Source: Tubiluchus corallicola
Taxonomy: Eukaryota > Priapulida > Priapulimorpha > Priapulimorphida > Tubiluchidae
Direction: 5' to 3'
DNA length: 63,844 nt
Assembly: GCA_030141605.1 (NCBI GenBank)
Contig: JAQGDQ010000781.1
Span: 1-63,844 of the forward strand
This document shows, in pieces, positions 1-11,767 of this stretch. The notes under the pieces were generated by a model. That model did no database searches, was not told the origin of the DNA, and was given only the letters and a program-made list of their open reading frames with translations. Numbering within the stretch: position 1 is the stretch's first letter; each line of letters starts with the position of its first letter. A program made the translations under genes and the position numbers.

Positions 1-33
1 CCCAATCCAAACCGCGCTTTGTAGATGACTTAA

Positions 34-429
34 TGAAAAAGTTGGAATTGTACATTTTAATTAGGTGCTGCCATCTATGGGCTAATCCTGTTACATTCTA
101 CCAGCTGACTTACCCTCAGTATAATTGTATGGTCCAGTGAATGCATATTCACTGGTTCTCTCCCTATTTTAAATTAATGGTTGTTGTGAAGCCTGTGCAA
201 GTCTGCATAGGTCACCTATACCTATATATACTGACTGGTTTTGCTTTCTAGTCTCTCTCATTCTCAGTGTTCAGTGCAGCAGTCATGCTACTCATGTTTC
301 TGTAGTTTTAATAAACACTTTTCTGTTGTGTGCAGTGCAAATATGTATTATAGATTTTTTATTCTTGTTCACACTTCTGTGCCTAAACTCAATCATAACA
401 TATCAACAACTTCAAGCATGACTTTCACA
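34..429 (+). mobile_element. Solo LTR, family 1 (degenerate 5' end)
   Basis: About 400 bp repeat that recurs seven more times in the window. It has the layout of an LTR: ends close to TG...CA, a TATA-like stretch (ctatatata near 220) and AATAAA (near 311) before a GT-rich tail. The left end is mutated and no target duplication is visible. No gag or pol sequence flanks it. Confidence 0.7.
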
Positions 430-1180
430 AACACTTAAAGTGCTTAAATATAAACTGTTGTATACGCATCACGCATCACGCATCACGCATTACGCACACG
501 TAGAGTCGTACCTTTAAAATAACGTTGTCTTTGAGCTAATATAAGGCAGCAGCAACGACAACGGCAGCACATGGTGTTACAAAATGATCTATAGGCCTTA
601 GAACGAAAAAAATTACTACCTAGAATACCACGTGCGTCACGTGATCGCAGCTTTCATTTCTACACAAACAAAACTAGTAGTTTCTTCAGTCACGTTTCTT
701 TAAAACGCAAAGATACAACAGAAAATTAAATAAATTAGCATAAAATTGAAGGAATTCACACAGCAAAGGCACAGTGACTGATCTAGTAACAGATTTTGCA
801 ATGCTCCATCTGGTGGTCTAACAAAGAGTCGAGAAAGTTTAGACCACATTAGCTTGTAGCAAGACGTCAAAAAAGAGTTGATGTGTGTTCAAGGATTTAA
901 ATTCGAATTTTGGTAGGTTGCTTAATAACCCATGTTATAAATTAACTATGTCGACCCCCCCCCCCAGGATTACGTTGCTGATGATCCTTATTGGTCAACA
1001 TTAAACAGGAAGTAGATATTCCAGGCTTCACTCTGAATTAAATTATAGACATATAACTAGCATTGCTCTCTAATTCATCGTTCATATATATTAACCTATT
1101 GTAGGGCATCGATTATTACTGTATTATCGATTATTGCATTATTTATGTTTATTTGTCAGTGCATGTAAGTGACAATGCGA
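430..1180. other. Non-coding, no gene seen
   Basis: AT-rich sequence without a supportable exon. It holds a short tandem run of a 7-bp unit (cgcatca, about 468-495) and a C homopolymer at 955-966. Confidence 0.5.
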
Positions 1181-1580
<400 letters not shown>

Positions 1581-1689
1581 AATGGCATCTATTGACAAAA
1601 ATTGTTCTTCTAGACAGTAGCTTATTTTTAACTCGTTTCAAGTTACATATTGGTCTTGAAACTATAGGCAACTTTAATTAATGCTAAAG

Positions 1690-2598
1690 TAGGAAAAGTA
1701 ATAAAAAGACTAGCAAAGGCCCCGCAAAAAATTTTGCATATCGATACACCTACAATCAATAATCACCGAACATCCTACCTAGTGTTTGTTTATTTGCCTA
1801 ACACAAAGCCAGTAGCAGCTTTTACTGATTTAAAGTTCTAGACAGAGTATAATGGATGACGTCACAACAATGGCTTTGCGTCAGCAGGTTTCCAAGCAAA
1901 CATTGCCGAAAATAGAGCATCTAATTAACTGGTCGGCACTCCTCTTAGTGGACGTGTCCTAAAATATAGCCCACATCATCGTGTAGCCATGTTTTTCCTC
2001 TTTCTAAAGAGCTGTATATCGCCTTCCTAGAGTCACGTTAGGCGCCGCTAGAACGTTTTTTCTATAGGCGGTTCGGTCAAAATTTCGTAAAAATCGGGAG
2101 TTGGGTCCTGGAAAACGTCCCTTACAGGACACCGAGGCCCTGTCGCGAATTCTAAATTCTGCTACATCCACTGCTGAACGGGCTATCTATTCATAGCCAG
2201 CACCGTCCCCAGCCCGTTCCAGTTCTTCAGAAACAAGCGGAATAAGTTTTGCAAAAAAACGGCCTAAAAATGGCAATTTTGGGAGGTTTTTCGCCCCCCC
2301 CGTCCCTACTGGCGGGCGCGATTCGAAAAATAAACCCCCAATGCCACGACACTAGATCGAGACCTTTCGTTTGATGTATAGATCGCCGCTAATGGTGCCG
2401 CCCTCGAAGCTGTAGCCTCGAATCTTATATAATATATAATATACATACCAGTAGAATTAATATATACGACTATCAAAGGCATAGCAAAAAAATTTCTTAT
2501 GCACAACATACCAAAGATGCTCACAAAACAAAACAAAACAAAATACATCAGTGTGACACGCCTTTCGACATTCTGTGCTGCAGCTAATTTAATAGTTT
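1690..2598. other. Unassigned intergenic DNA with a GC-richer insert
   Basis: No exon recognised. About 2020-2420 is clearly more GC-rich than its surroundings and reads like an interspersed repeat, but I see no terminal repeats, target duplication or coding similarity to classify it. Confidence 0.35.
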
Positions 2599-2985
2599 TG
2601 TGGAAGTTGTAACTGTATATTTTAGGTGCTGCCATCTATTAACTAATCCCTTTACATTTTTACTAGCTAAACTCACCCCTAGTATAATTGTTCGGTCCAG
2701 TGAATATGCATACTCACTGGATCTTTCCCTGTTTTACTATAATGGTTTTTGCAAAGCCAAGTTTGCATAGTTAACTCTACTTATATATGCTGGCTGGATT
2801 TTACTTCTAGCCACTGTCTCACTCTCAGTGCAGGACACTCTTGTTCTCAGTGTTCAGTGTAGCAGTCATTCTACATATGTGTATGTAGTCTAATAAACGT
2901 TTTCAGTTTTGTGCAGATATGTAGTATAATTGTTTATTCTTTTTCAACAAAGTGTTCAACCACAACCTCAAACATAACTTTCACA
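2599..2985 (+). mobile_element. Solo LTR, family 1, TSD AGTTT
   Basis: Begins TGTGGAAGTT and ends CTTTCACA. It is flanked by a perfect 5-bp duplication AGTTT at 2594-2598 and 2986-2990. Contains AATAAA near 2890. The 5-bp duplication and TG...CA ends are typical of Gypsy or BEL type LTR elements. Confidence 0.88.
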
Positions 2986-3040
2986 AGTTTATTTCAAATC
3001 ACTCACGTAGTTTCATGTGCAGTATTTCTTTCAACAAGTA

Positions 3041-3402
3041 AAGAGACTCTATTAAAATATGTTAAATGTCAGCTAATTATGCTACGAACAGTATTCATAG
3101 AGTCAGACCCAAATAAGGAAATTAGTTTGCGGCGTCACGTGACTGCTCATTCGTCAGACTTCCAAATAAGGAATTGCCCATTTTGTCAGACTGCGCACGC
3201 AGCCTGGCAAGGATGCTGCGAAGCCACCCGCCACAGGGCTTCCAGACTGAGGAGTCAGGCCGAGGAAGTCAAAGAGATCAGGCGGCTTTTGGCATTGCTA
3301 TGCATCTTATTATATTGTGATGTTACTTAATAAATGTGTTATTTCCTAACCAAAGTCTTATAGCTTTGCCATTACTCAAACGTCCATAAACAGCTACACA
3401 CA
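3041..3402 (+). repeat. Dispersed repeat family 2 (LTR-like)
   Basis: Shares long blocks with 11768-12150 and, for its 3' part, with 3832-3955: a start around ttaaaatatg, a middle block gtcagactgcgcacgcagcc, an AATAAA, and the end cagctacacac. Layout resembles a second LTR family. The target duplication is not clear, so the exact ends are approximate. Confidence 0.6.
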
Positions 3403-3831
3403 TTGTGCTACCTTTTTATAAAAAATCTCCAACAATAATTGTGTAACTTGTATCATTTAATCTGAAAACAAGTAAGATAATTTTTATAATTTTGTTCAAT
3501 TTTACGGCGAAATCCAAACCAAATTGATCTAATTAACTTTAACAAACTTTTACGCAAATTATAAAATCTAATCTCTAGCCTTTTTAATAAACAAAGGTTC
3601 AAGATTTAAGAAATTAATAAATCAACTTACATGGTGATCTTCTATAAGTGTAATTATGAAATTATAACAACGAATCAATGAATGACGCTAAACAATCTGT
3701 AACTGCAGTGTGTGAATACCTGAGTTCCTCCAATCTACAGGTAAGTGTACAGGTCACATGACCTGTGTAAAAGGAAACCAATTTATAACAGAAAAGAGGG
3801 GGCAATACAAGTTTAAATCAGCACAGTAACT

Positions 3832-3955
3832 TTCAGTAACTTTTGGCATTGCTATTTAACTTATTATATTGTGATGTTACTTAATAAAAGTGTTATTTCC
3901 TAACCAAAGTCTTATAGCTTTGCCATTACTTAAACGTCCATGGACAGCTACACAC
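3832..3955 (+). repeat. Dispersed repeat family 2, 3' fragment
   Basis: Matches the last 120 bp of the 3041-3402 copy, including ttaataaaagtgttatttcc and the end cagctacacac. Downstream cgtactaccactata is shared with the copy near 12130, so the element extends a little past the LTR-like end. Confidence 0.55.
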
Positions 3956-4000
3956 TTCGCTCACATACGTACTACCACTATAAAACCAAGCATAATTATC

Positions 4001-4285
4001 TAAAGCATGTTTCTGTTAATTGTGTCATGTTAAATGTATATATAGTGTAAAATATGTCATGTAAAATTTAATTTATTTTTGTAATATTGTTTTGTAAAAA
4101 TATTTTAATGTTGTGTTTGTAAATATGTTCATTTATTGTATATAATTAAGCCTTAGTTTTGCACTTTAGTTTTTTTAGTCTGCACTGGACGCATTTGACT
4201 GGAACAGTGTTGTTATTTTAACATTATGCTGAGGCTTACTCAATTTTATTATAATGAGTGAACCATTTTAACGACAAATAAAGAA

Positions 4286-4320
<35 letters not shown>
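4001..4320 (+). repeat. Dispersed repeat family 3, ends in (TA)n
   Basis: Near-copy of 5482-5782. Both contain tatatatagtgtaaaa, gcttactcaattttattata and gtgaaccattttaa, then AATAAA and a TA microsatellite. It looks like a retroelement 3' tail. Each copy lies directly upstream of a Gene A exon (4357 and 5811). Confidence 0.6.
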
Positions 4321-4325
<5 letters not shown>

Positions 4326-4356
4326 TTTACTCAACACTAAAGGTAGTAACTTTCAG

Positions 4357-4506
4357 GTAACACTTTGATTTGTGACTGCAATCTCAAGTGGATTAAGCAA
4401 GTTCTTAAACGGAACCAGAAGCGGAATATAGTGGACTGCGTTTGGCCAGCGGTTCATAAAAATGCCAAGGAGGTTCATTTTTCTCGTGATTGTGTGGAGT
4501 TCGTTG
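4357..4506 (+). CDS. Gene A exon: LRR C-terminal cap (LRRCT)
   Basis: Phase 1 to 1, 50 codons, acceptor tttcag and donor GTGAGT. It reads GNTLICDCNLKW, then VDCVWP, then RDCVEF. Four cysteines and the CDC-W start are the LRRCT signature that caps leucine-rich repeats. It aligns with Gene B exon 53060-53191 (GNEMICDCSLQW, VDCVWP, DDCVEP). The LRR-bearing exon that must precede it is not in the window. First exon of Gene A visible here. Confidence 0.85.
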
Positions 4507-4599
4507 GTGAGTTTCAAAAACTTTTTAAAAAAAACCAGAAATTATGTGCCATTCATTGTTGTTAAGAAGTTAATCTATAAAAAGTGTTTTTGATTCTAT

Positions 4600-4624
4600 A
4601 TTTTTATTATTATTATTATTATTA

Positions 4625-4703
<79 letters not shown>
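4600..4703. repeat. (ATT)n microsatellite
   Basis: About 35 units of ATT with one interruption. It is probably the 3' tail of the minus-strand retroelement fragment that follows, because the same junction is seen near 38410 and 41335. Confidence 0.9.
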
Positions 4704-4990
4704 CCCATTCAGTATAATATAAAGCACACAGTGACATCAAAATTATTACATCATACTGTATTAAATTGTTATGTTTCATACACTATCGTTATCATAAAAT
4801 AATGATTGTACTGCAGTGGGCTAGAGAAGCAAAGGCTTGTATAAGCCCACTGTCATGTGAACCTGATAAAAAATGGATGAGTGAACAAAAAAGAACTGGG
4901 AGAAAGGTTAGATCACACAGGAAGGGTAGAAGGATGTGTTAGTGGAAATGTTAGGAAGAAAGATAATAGATTGCGCTATGTTGACATCAT
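4704..4990 (-). mobile_element. Retroelement 3' fragment, minus strand
   Basis: About 290 bp also present near 38420-38710 and 41345-41635 (shared: ggctagagaagcaaaggctt, and gaactgggagaaaggttaga). In the minus orientation it ends in an (AAT)n tail, as many LINEs do. No coding part is present. Confidence 0.6.
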
Positions 4991-5481
4991 TTTATAATTA
5001 TATAAAAATGCATTAAACGGATTGCTAATATCTTTGAATTTTGAACAGCTTTTTGAAAAATGGTTGTCGCAAGGACAAACTATTGACAACACCTAGTAAT
5101 TCTGACAACTGTACGCAGAGTACGCAGTAATTATTTTAAAAAATTCCTTGCGCAGGTTTTTATACTTGTGCAGGTATCATTGAAAAACATAATATTGAGC
5201 TGAACAGGGAACAGTGTATTATACAGTTGTATTCATAGGCACCAGGCCAACCAACCTACAGGTAATGTTATGACCCTCACTTTAAACTAGGAAGCCCATA
5301 ACATTACCTGCGATTGGTTGAGCAGTGGTTTCCTGTGGAAAGAACGAACACGTGACATCGTCAGTTGTCTACTGGTTGCCGTGGAATGCACTTCTCCTGT
5401 CTGTCTGTAATGTAATACGTGTTATGTTAGTTTTGTAATGTATAAATAGTGTAAATTTAATGAGTGAAATTTATGTAATGT
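4991..5481. other. Intron, no gene; one hairpin
   Basis: Intron between LRRCT and Ig1. A 13-bp inverted repeat (aggtaatgttatg / cataacattacct) lies at about 5260-5315. Nothing else supportable. Confidence 0.45.
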
Positions 5482-5782
5482 AAAGCATGTTCCTGTTAAT
5501 TGTGTCATGTCGAATGTATATATAGTGTAAAACATGTCATGTAAAATTTAATGTTCTTTTGCAATATTGTTTTGTAAAAATGTTTTAATATGGTGTTTTT
5601 GTAAATATGTTCGTTTACTGTATACAATTAGGCCTTAGTTTTGCACTTTATTTTTTTAGTATGCATTGTCTTGAACAGTGTTGTTATTTTCACATTACGC
5701 TGAGGCTTACTCAATTTTATTATAATGAGTGAACCATTTTAAAGACAAATAAATAATTAATATAAATATATATATATATATT
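5482..5782 (+). repeat. Dispersed repeat family 3, second copy
   Basis: Diverged copy of 4001-4320, again ending in AATAAA-like sequence and a TA microsatellite, 30 bp before the Ig1 acceptor. Confidence 0.6.
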
Positions 5783-5810
5783 GTAAATGAAACTATATAC
5801 ACATTTTTAG

Positions 5811-6155
5811 GCACGACCGATGAGTTAGTGGTAGTTGTCGGAAATGACGTCAACATTAAACTAAGATTTTGCCGAATACATGTATATATACAGTTGCATT
5901 GGTGGTACAATTATCTGGATAAAAACAAGCGGTTTAGCAAACCAGTAGATTTGCTAGATCCTGAACATATGAATCTCCACAACCGGTACAATGTTTCACA
6001 ACGTCTGTTTGGAGATGATGGTAAGGAGTGCCACGATTCCATCATGCACATAAGAAATGTCAGCGAATTAGACATTGGCAATTACTGGTTGTTTGTGAAA
6101 GGAAAGGAGGACCAAAGGAAATTCCAGAAGTTGAGCGTCTTCTTGACTGTTGTTG
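5811..6155 (+). CDS. Gene A exon: Ig-like domain 1 (non-canonical cysteines)
   Basis: Phase 1 to 1, 115 codons, acceptor acatttttag, donor GTAAAA. Ig hallmarks: VNIKLRFC (B strand), HWWYN (C strand tryptophan), then ECHDSIMHI and ELDIGNYWLF (D-x-G-x-Y turn before the F strand). The usual F-strand cysteine is replaced (YWL); the partner cysteine sits in the E strand instead. Ig3 and Ig4 of this gene show the same swap, so it is a family trait rather than decay. Confidence 0.8.
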
Positions 6156-6205
6156 GTAAAATCTTATCCTTCATAAATACATGAGAGTCAGCCTCTACGA
6201 ATTAA

Positions 6206-6656
6206 CCCTTTCAGTACCAAATTATTTTTTAATAAGAAAAATTTTTTTGGCTTGGTACTTTTGTTCAATATTTCCATCTTGTTCACACATAAATAATTCT
6301 ACCTGTGCCCGCGTGGTAAATATTGCCTGTATCCCACGGGATATATTGGGATTCATTGGAAGCATAAAATGTGCTTCATTTTACAACTGCTGATAATTTT
6401 TTAAAGTATTTGAGACATTTAGTATGCACGCTATGCTGATCTGTACAAAGTTATCTCTAAAGTACTGTACCTTGCGCAGTTTTTGTGCTACGTAGATTTT
6501 CTAGTTTGCCATTTTATCACCATTTTTAGTCTATTGTTATTGGCTTAAATCAAAATAACTATTAACAGATCAAATAACTGTCAGTTTTAAAATTTTATTA
6601 ATTTTAAAGTCGGGAAATATTCTCGTATACCACGGGATACAACGGGTATGAAAGAG
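6206..6656 (+). mobile_element. piggyBac-like MITE, TSD TTAA
   Basis: 451 bp flanked by TTAA (6202-6205 and 6657-6660). Left end CCCTTTCAGTACC and right end (read inward) CTCTTTCATACCC form imperfect terminal inverted repeats. TTAA duplication plus CCCTTT ends are the hallmarks of piggyBac. Non-autonomous. Relative at 19759-20120. Confidence 0.75.
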
Positions 6657-6660
6657 TTAA

Positions 6661-7466
6661 CGTGTTGTTGCAAAGGAAATAATCAGGACAATAATGACAA
6701 TGTAATAATTGCAGCAGCATTATGTCATAACTGAATTGATTATTTTATGGCTTGATCTAAACAACATGTTATCTTTTTTAATTATATCATTAGTTTTTTA
6801 AGCAAATGTTTCATTTAAACGAAGACCGGTCAATTGATTAGACTCGATCTCACTTAAACTTACTGTCCAAAATATACATTTTCTTGCCTATAAAAGCTAG
6901 CACTTGTTCCTTATATTTGAATAATTAGCTTAGAAAGTTAATTATCCGTAACCGAACCCAGCTATTACCTATGTAAAAAAGTAACCACAGTTTGTGCAAT
7001 AGCAGGCGTCTTCTCTTGCACATCAAGCGCATTTTGCATAGGTGTTACAGTACTGTTTAAACGCATGATGTCACAGAAAATGGGCATTACGTCATATGAC
7101 GTCAGAAACTAACACTGCAGTTCATGATCATGATTATCACGGTACCGCCTTTCGGTTTTTCGGTCACGCCCATGTGACAAAAAGGTGCCGCTGCCAATCT
7201 TAGTAGATTCACTGAGCCACGCGAAGCTTTGAAAGTTTGAGTATCCATGGTAAAATTTACCCATGGTAGTATCTCTCCAAACCTCTTAAAGTAGAAAAGT
7301 TGTATATATATATATATATACTTAGAATAACGTAATATTATAATAGGCATATAACTACATAATAATCGTATTGACTTGAAAGTTGTTAACGCATATAATA
7401 ATTGAATAACAAATATAATATTTTACAATTTGATAAGTTTTTTGTTTACCCAACACTTTGTTTCAG
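6661..7466. other. Intron, no gene; partial foldback-element end
   Basis: About 7235-7305 resembles the right end of the foldback element at 13083-14815 (shared: aaatttaccc, gtagtatct, caaacct, gaaaagttgta). A short TA run precedes the next exon. Confidence 0.4.
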
Positions 7467-7585
7467 CTGGAATTGAAGCCAGCGAGTATTTTTCAAAGGA
7501 ACCAATAGGCGGGACGTGGCCTATAACAGCAACATTTGTGCTAGATTGCGTTGTGGAAAATCCAAGTAGATACCACAACTTTAAG
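7467..7585 (+). CDS. Gene A exon: Ig-like domain 2, N-terminal half
   Basis: Phase 1 to 0, acceptor tgtttcag, donor GTAAAA. Reads AGIEASEYFSKEPIGG to TATFVLDCVVENPSRYHNFK; VLDC is the B-strand cysteine. The domain continues in 10471-10699 across a phase-0 intron of about 2.9 kb. Gene B has the same split (IVLHCGVENPAQY), which confirms the exon. Confidence 0.85.
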
Positions 7586-7744
7586 GTAAAACAAATTTAT
7601 TTCCCTGGCAACCACAGAGAAACATCTTCTACTGTATGGACAAGATGCATCTTGTAGCTCAGGCAAAGCTGGAAACTGAGTTTGAATTTAACTCTAAGAC
7701 TAGCCAAGTTTTCAGTTTCTTAAATGCTTTACGTCAGTTTTTCA

Positions 7745-7835
7745 GAGTAAATTACAGTCTAGTCTCGTTATCTCGCCAATGTCCGTCTAGGGCAAATTTT
7801 TGGCGAGAGGCGAGTATGGCGAGATAACGGTAATA
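7745..7835. mobile_element. Possible DNA-transposon end with hairpin
   Basis: acagtctagtctcgttatct is followed by an inverted pair cgttatctcgcc / ggcgagataacg. This resembles the ends of Tc1/mariner-pogo type elements, but I found no matching opposite terminus. Confidence 0.3.
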
Positions 7836-8750
7836 TAACGAAGTTAGTCTATATGTATATACATAACAGTTGATCATCATAGTGTTCTTCTTTGTACTTG
7901 AAAGTCAACAGGCTATAATGATAGCAAAGTGATAGTCTTTCTAGCATAAAATGCTATGTAACAAAAACACGCGATGTTTGGTGCTTAGAATGATACCAAA
8001 TAGGACAGTCATTGTCGCAGATGCGAGCATTTAATTTACAGTTTATTAATGATTTGGTTTGTAGTTTTAAACTAGTGTTTACCACTAAGTCAGTGCTGAC
8101 ATCTGTTTGTACACTTGGAAGTTTCTAAGACATGTATGTACTTGCTACTGCTGTATGTTTGTATAGAACTAGGTCACTTGGCTTCTCTGTGAATCACTAC
8201 CACTCCTGACTTGGTAGCAAGATGAGTGGAGAAGCAATAGGCTTAAACAGGTGTTTGGATTATAACGTTTTTGACTCAGATGCCATGATATATTGGAGGA
8301 TGTATTGACTTTAACTTTTGTTTATTACTGTTTATTTTCGTGTATACGTGTATTGATAATGCGATTATGATATCGAATACAAATCGATCGCAAAGTTAGA
8401 CCATGTTTTCATCCATTGATTTCATCTGTTTAACACAAACATCGCAACTACAAAAACAGTCTGATAAACCTGCCAATGTCGGTTGTTGGTTCTCCCCAAA
8501 ACACCCCAGCGACAACTCTTCCTAGCTGATATAAACTCATTATAAGTAACTTTTAGACTAGACTCTCGTTACTTTTCTCTCATGAAAAAACTTTAAACAA
8601 ATGTTAAGGCTGAAGCGTAGCAGCCGCAACTTAAACGTTCAGTATCTAAAATAGCCACTAAAAATAGTTATTTATTTGTGTAGGACTTAAAGATACAATC
8701 CCTGTATGTTCAAAATTCGACTGCGTTAAGAGATGCTACTTGTGCCAAAT
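7836..8750. other. Intron, no gene seen
   Basis: Part of the intron that splits Ig2. No exon or repeat that I can name. Confidence 0.4.
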
Positions 8751-8754
8751 GACA

Positions 8755-8834
8755 TAAATTGAGAGAAAGGAAAGAACTAGTAAGAAACAAGGAGGCAGAG
8801 AGAGAGAGGGGAGAGAGAGGAGGAGACAGAGAAG

Positions 8835-8866
<32 letters not shown>

Positions 8867-8867
8867 C

Positions 8868-8903
<36 letters not shown>

Positions 8904-9070
8904 GAGAGACAGAGAGAGAAAGAGAGAGAGGGAAAAGAGAGCGAGACTGAGACTGTGAGAGAGACAGAGAGAGAGAGGGTGGGGGGAGAAACAGAGAGAG
9001 AGAAAAGAGAGCGAGACTGCGACTGTGAGAGAGACAGTGAGAGAGACAGAGAGACAGAGAGAGAGAGATC
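8755..9070. repeat. (GA)n-rich low-complexity tract
   Basis: Imperfect GAGAGA with GACAGA and GAAAGA variants. Open frames on either strand (Arg-Glu or Ser-Leu) are artefacts. Confidence 0.9.
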
Positions 9071-9239
9071 ACTGAGAGCGTGAAAACATGGAAAAATGGA
9101 AGGGGACAGACTGACACGAAAGAAGGAAAAGAAAGCGAGAAGAGATTAAAGGAAAGGGAAGAGAAAGGAAAAGAGAAATCAGAGAGAAAGTTACAAAGAG
9201 ACAAAGAGAAATATTAACAAGACATTTTCAGAAGATAAA

Positions 9240-10290
9240 AAAGACAGTGAGAGAGGGGACATATTTTGGCTATGTAATCATATTTTTATTTATACCTTAA
9301 AAAGTGATTTAACTGGATAAAATTAAGAAAACACGCCTTCAGGCATTTCAACTTAGCCTATTGAGTAGCTTAGCCTGGTGTACACTTGCATGATCGTACA
9401 CATTAATTTATTGATCGCCTGCTTGTTACAACCCAATCTGTTCAGTTACCAATCCAAGAAACCCAACCAGTCTCCCAAGGAGAATTTAAGGTCATTTCAT
9501 TTTAACAGGAATTTCTTCTTAAAAATAGTGAGCAGACTTGAGTACTATGTGTATTGTAATGTATTGTATTGTACTTGTGCCACAGTATTGTGTCTGGATA
9601 CTTGAAATCTTCTGCATTAGCCTATTTCACACAAGTCATACTGTACATAGTCATTGTAAGTTACTGCAAGCGTTTTTCATATTTTGGTCAAAAATGGATT
9701 TTTAATTTGTCTGTGGCAAGCAAATGCATTTCACATATAATTTTGCTTGAAAACCTATTGTGTGTGTCGTAACAACCTACAAAATTTTTAACTAAAATGT
9801 AATAGTATGTTAGTGAAAGCAGTTTTTCATGAACTTTTGTAAAATGCAGCAATCGCTTACGGTACTGAAGGAGTTAATAAGAAACAGGAGTTAATAAGAA
9901 TAATCTGATTTTGCAGTTTGATTCAGTTCCCTGTTTGAAAGTTGATTTAAATTTCTGTTTGGCCAGCTTACTTTTCACTTCATTTAATTTGTTTTTTATT
10001 ATGTTCATTTAATATTATTGTTATTATTTTGCATGTTTTTCTCATTTTGAGTTATACATGGACGATAAGACAGCTTGAATTTTGATCATTTTTATATTCA
10101 TTTGTACCACATTATTTAGCTTTTACTTACCATTGCTTTTTCTTCATCATTTTCCTGTATGTTTAGATATTTTTTATTGCATTTTCATCCCTCAGTGATT
10201 TAAAGTTGATCAGTGAATTTTAAACACATCAAGTTGCTAAGTAAAATAGTAATAATGTAACTTCACTACTATTCATGAGTGAAATAGCTA
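9240..10290. other. Intron, no gene seen; one possible MITE terminus
   Basis: ggtactgaaggagttaa near 9857 looks like a piggyBac-MITE right end (compare 6640-6660), but no left end was identified. Confidence 0.3.
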
Positions 10291-10294
10291 CAGT

Positions 10295-10460
10295 GTCATC
10301 CCAATAATTACATACATCCATTGAAGGATGGCTTGACTAGTTGACCTTCTTGGTCTTTCGCCATCCTATTTCCATTGAGATAATTAAATACATTTACTTG
10401 CCTCAGTTATATCATGAATATGGAAATAAATGCACGTTTTGAATTGAATTGAATTGATAA
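10295..10460 (+). mobile_element. Retroelement 3' tail with (GAATT)n
   Basis: Ends with ggaaataaatgcacg and then gaattgaattgaattga, a short tandem tail of the kind left by non-LTR retrotransposons. No coding part. It stops a few bases from the next acceptor. Confidence 0.4.
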
Positions 10461-10470
10461 CCTTTTAAAG

Positions 10471-10699
10471 GTAGCGTGGTACAGAAATGCACACAGGCTA
10501 ATTCCTGAATATGACGTCAGATATAGATGGAATGACGTGAACTGCACGTCAACGGGAAAATGCAGCCTGGAGATTCATTATTCCCAGATGATTGACAGTG
10601 CGCAATGGTACTGCCAAATTCAAGTTCCAAATCGTGGCAGTCCAGAAATTCCAACACTAATTTACAACTCTCGGAAAGCCACGGTAACTATAAATGAAG
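10471..10699 (+). CDS. Gene A exon: Ig-like domain 2, C-terminal half
   Basis: Phase 0 to 1, acceptor cttttaaag, donor GTAAGT. VAWYRN gives the C-strand tryptophan; then VNCTSTGKCSLEIHY and MIDSAQWYCQIQ, the classical D-x-A-x-W/Y-C F strand. It has an extra cysteine pair (NCTSTGKC) like Gene B (PCDQQ...NCSIM). The donor is exactly where a solo LTR inserted: GTAAG is the target duplication. Confidence 0.87.
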
Positions 10700-10704
10700 G
10701 TAAG

Positions 10705-11191
10705 TGTAAAAGTTAGTTATAAAGTTGAACACTTGTAGAAAACAATTGAACACTATATTACATGTTTGCATAAAAACTGAAACACTTTTATTACAATAAA
10801 TACACAGTAAAATACACAAGTAAAATGAAGATCACGACTGCTGCACTGCACTGAGAGTGTGAGTTAGACAGTGTGTAGAACGACTTCTGCACTGCACTGA
10901 GAGTGTGAGATAGACAGTGTGTAGAACGACTGCACTGCACTGCACTGCACTAAGAACGTGACAGAGAGACAGTAGCTAGAAGTAAAATCCAGCCAGTTTA
11001 TATAGGTAGAGAACTATGCAAAACTTGGCTTCACAACTACCATTACAGTAAAAATAGGGGAGATCCAGTGAGTATGCATATTCACTGGACCGAGCAATTG
11101 TTCTAAGGGTGAGTTTAGCTAGTAAAATGTTTAAGTGACTAATCAATAGATGGCCTGGCAGCACCTAAAATATGCAGTTACATCTTTCACA
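10705..11191 (-). mobile_element. Solo LTR, family 1 (inverted), TSD GTAAG, at a splice donor
   Basis: 487 bp, inverted relative to the gene. Perfect 5-bp duplication GTAAG at 10700-10704 and 11192-11196. The left GTAAG is the first five bases of the intron after Ig2, and the LTR's own first T restores GTAAGT. A short tandem expansion (ctgcactgcactgaga type) lies inside. Confidence 0.9.
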
Positions 11192-11196
11192 GTAAG

Positions 11197-11767
11197 TGTA
11201 AAGCTCTTCAGTATAAACTTATACGAAATTTGAATTTATTTAGTCCATCTTTAACATAATTACATGTAATAAAGAACACTTTTAGCAATAAAGAATTAAA
11301 ACATAATTACATAATGGGTGCGGGGAAAAAGTTATTGGCCAGTAAAGCATGCAAACTTATCAGATGCTGGTTTGAAGAAACCAAAAAACTTGAAATTGAA
11401 CAGTGATGTAGTGTCGTGTTGAAAATCAGAAAACCAAGTGACCAAAACTACAAGTGAAATCATTTTGGTGTGAAACAGGCTTAGAGATTATGCTTTCATA
11501 AAGACTGTAGAAGCCAATGAAAATTTAAACAGTAAAGAGAAAGCTTCAACAATTTTAACAAGAGCACTTGAAGGTGGCAGCACTATCCATAACTAAAAAG
11601 GTATGATGACATTAGGATAAATATACAACATAAATTTAAATTTAGAATAATTAAAATGATTTTCTTTTGTCCAGATACATATGGTGAGAATAAAATTTAT
11701 CTAATTCTATATAATTGGCAGAATGGCATGATTTTGTCAGCTACTCTGTAATTATATAGCTTTAGTA
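11197..11767. other. Intron, no gene seen
   Basis: AT-rich intron sequence between two repeat insertions, with no recognisable exon. Confidence 0.4.

Noticed and set aside
2911-3330. 139-codon open frame
   Set aside because: It runs from one dispersed repeat into another; no domain, and the sequence recurs elsewhere as non-coding repeat.
3680-3742. Possible upstream exon of Gene A ending in a good donor (ctacag|gtaagt)
   Set aside because: The short open frame before it has no LRR or signal-peptide features and no clear acceptor.
8710-9204. Serine/leucine-rich open frame on the minus strand
   Set aside because: Product of the GA-rich tract.
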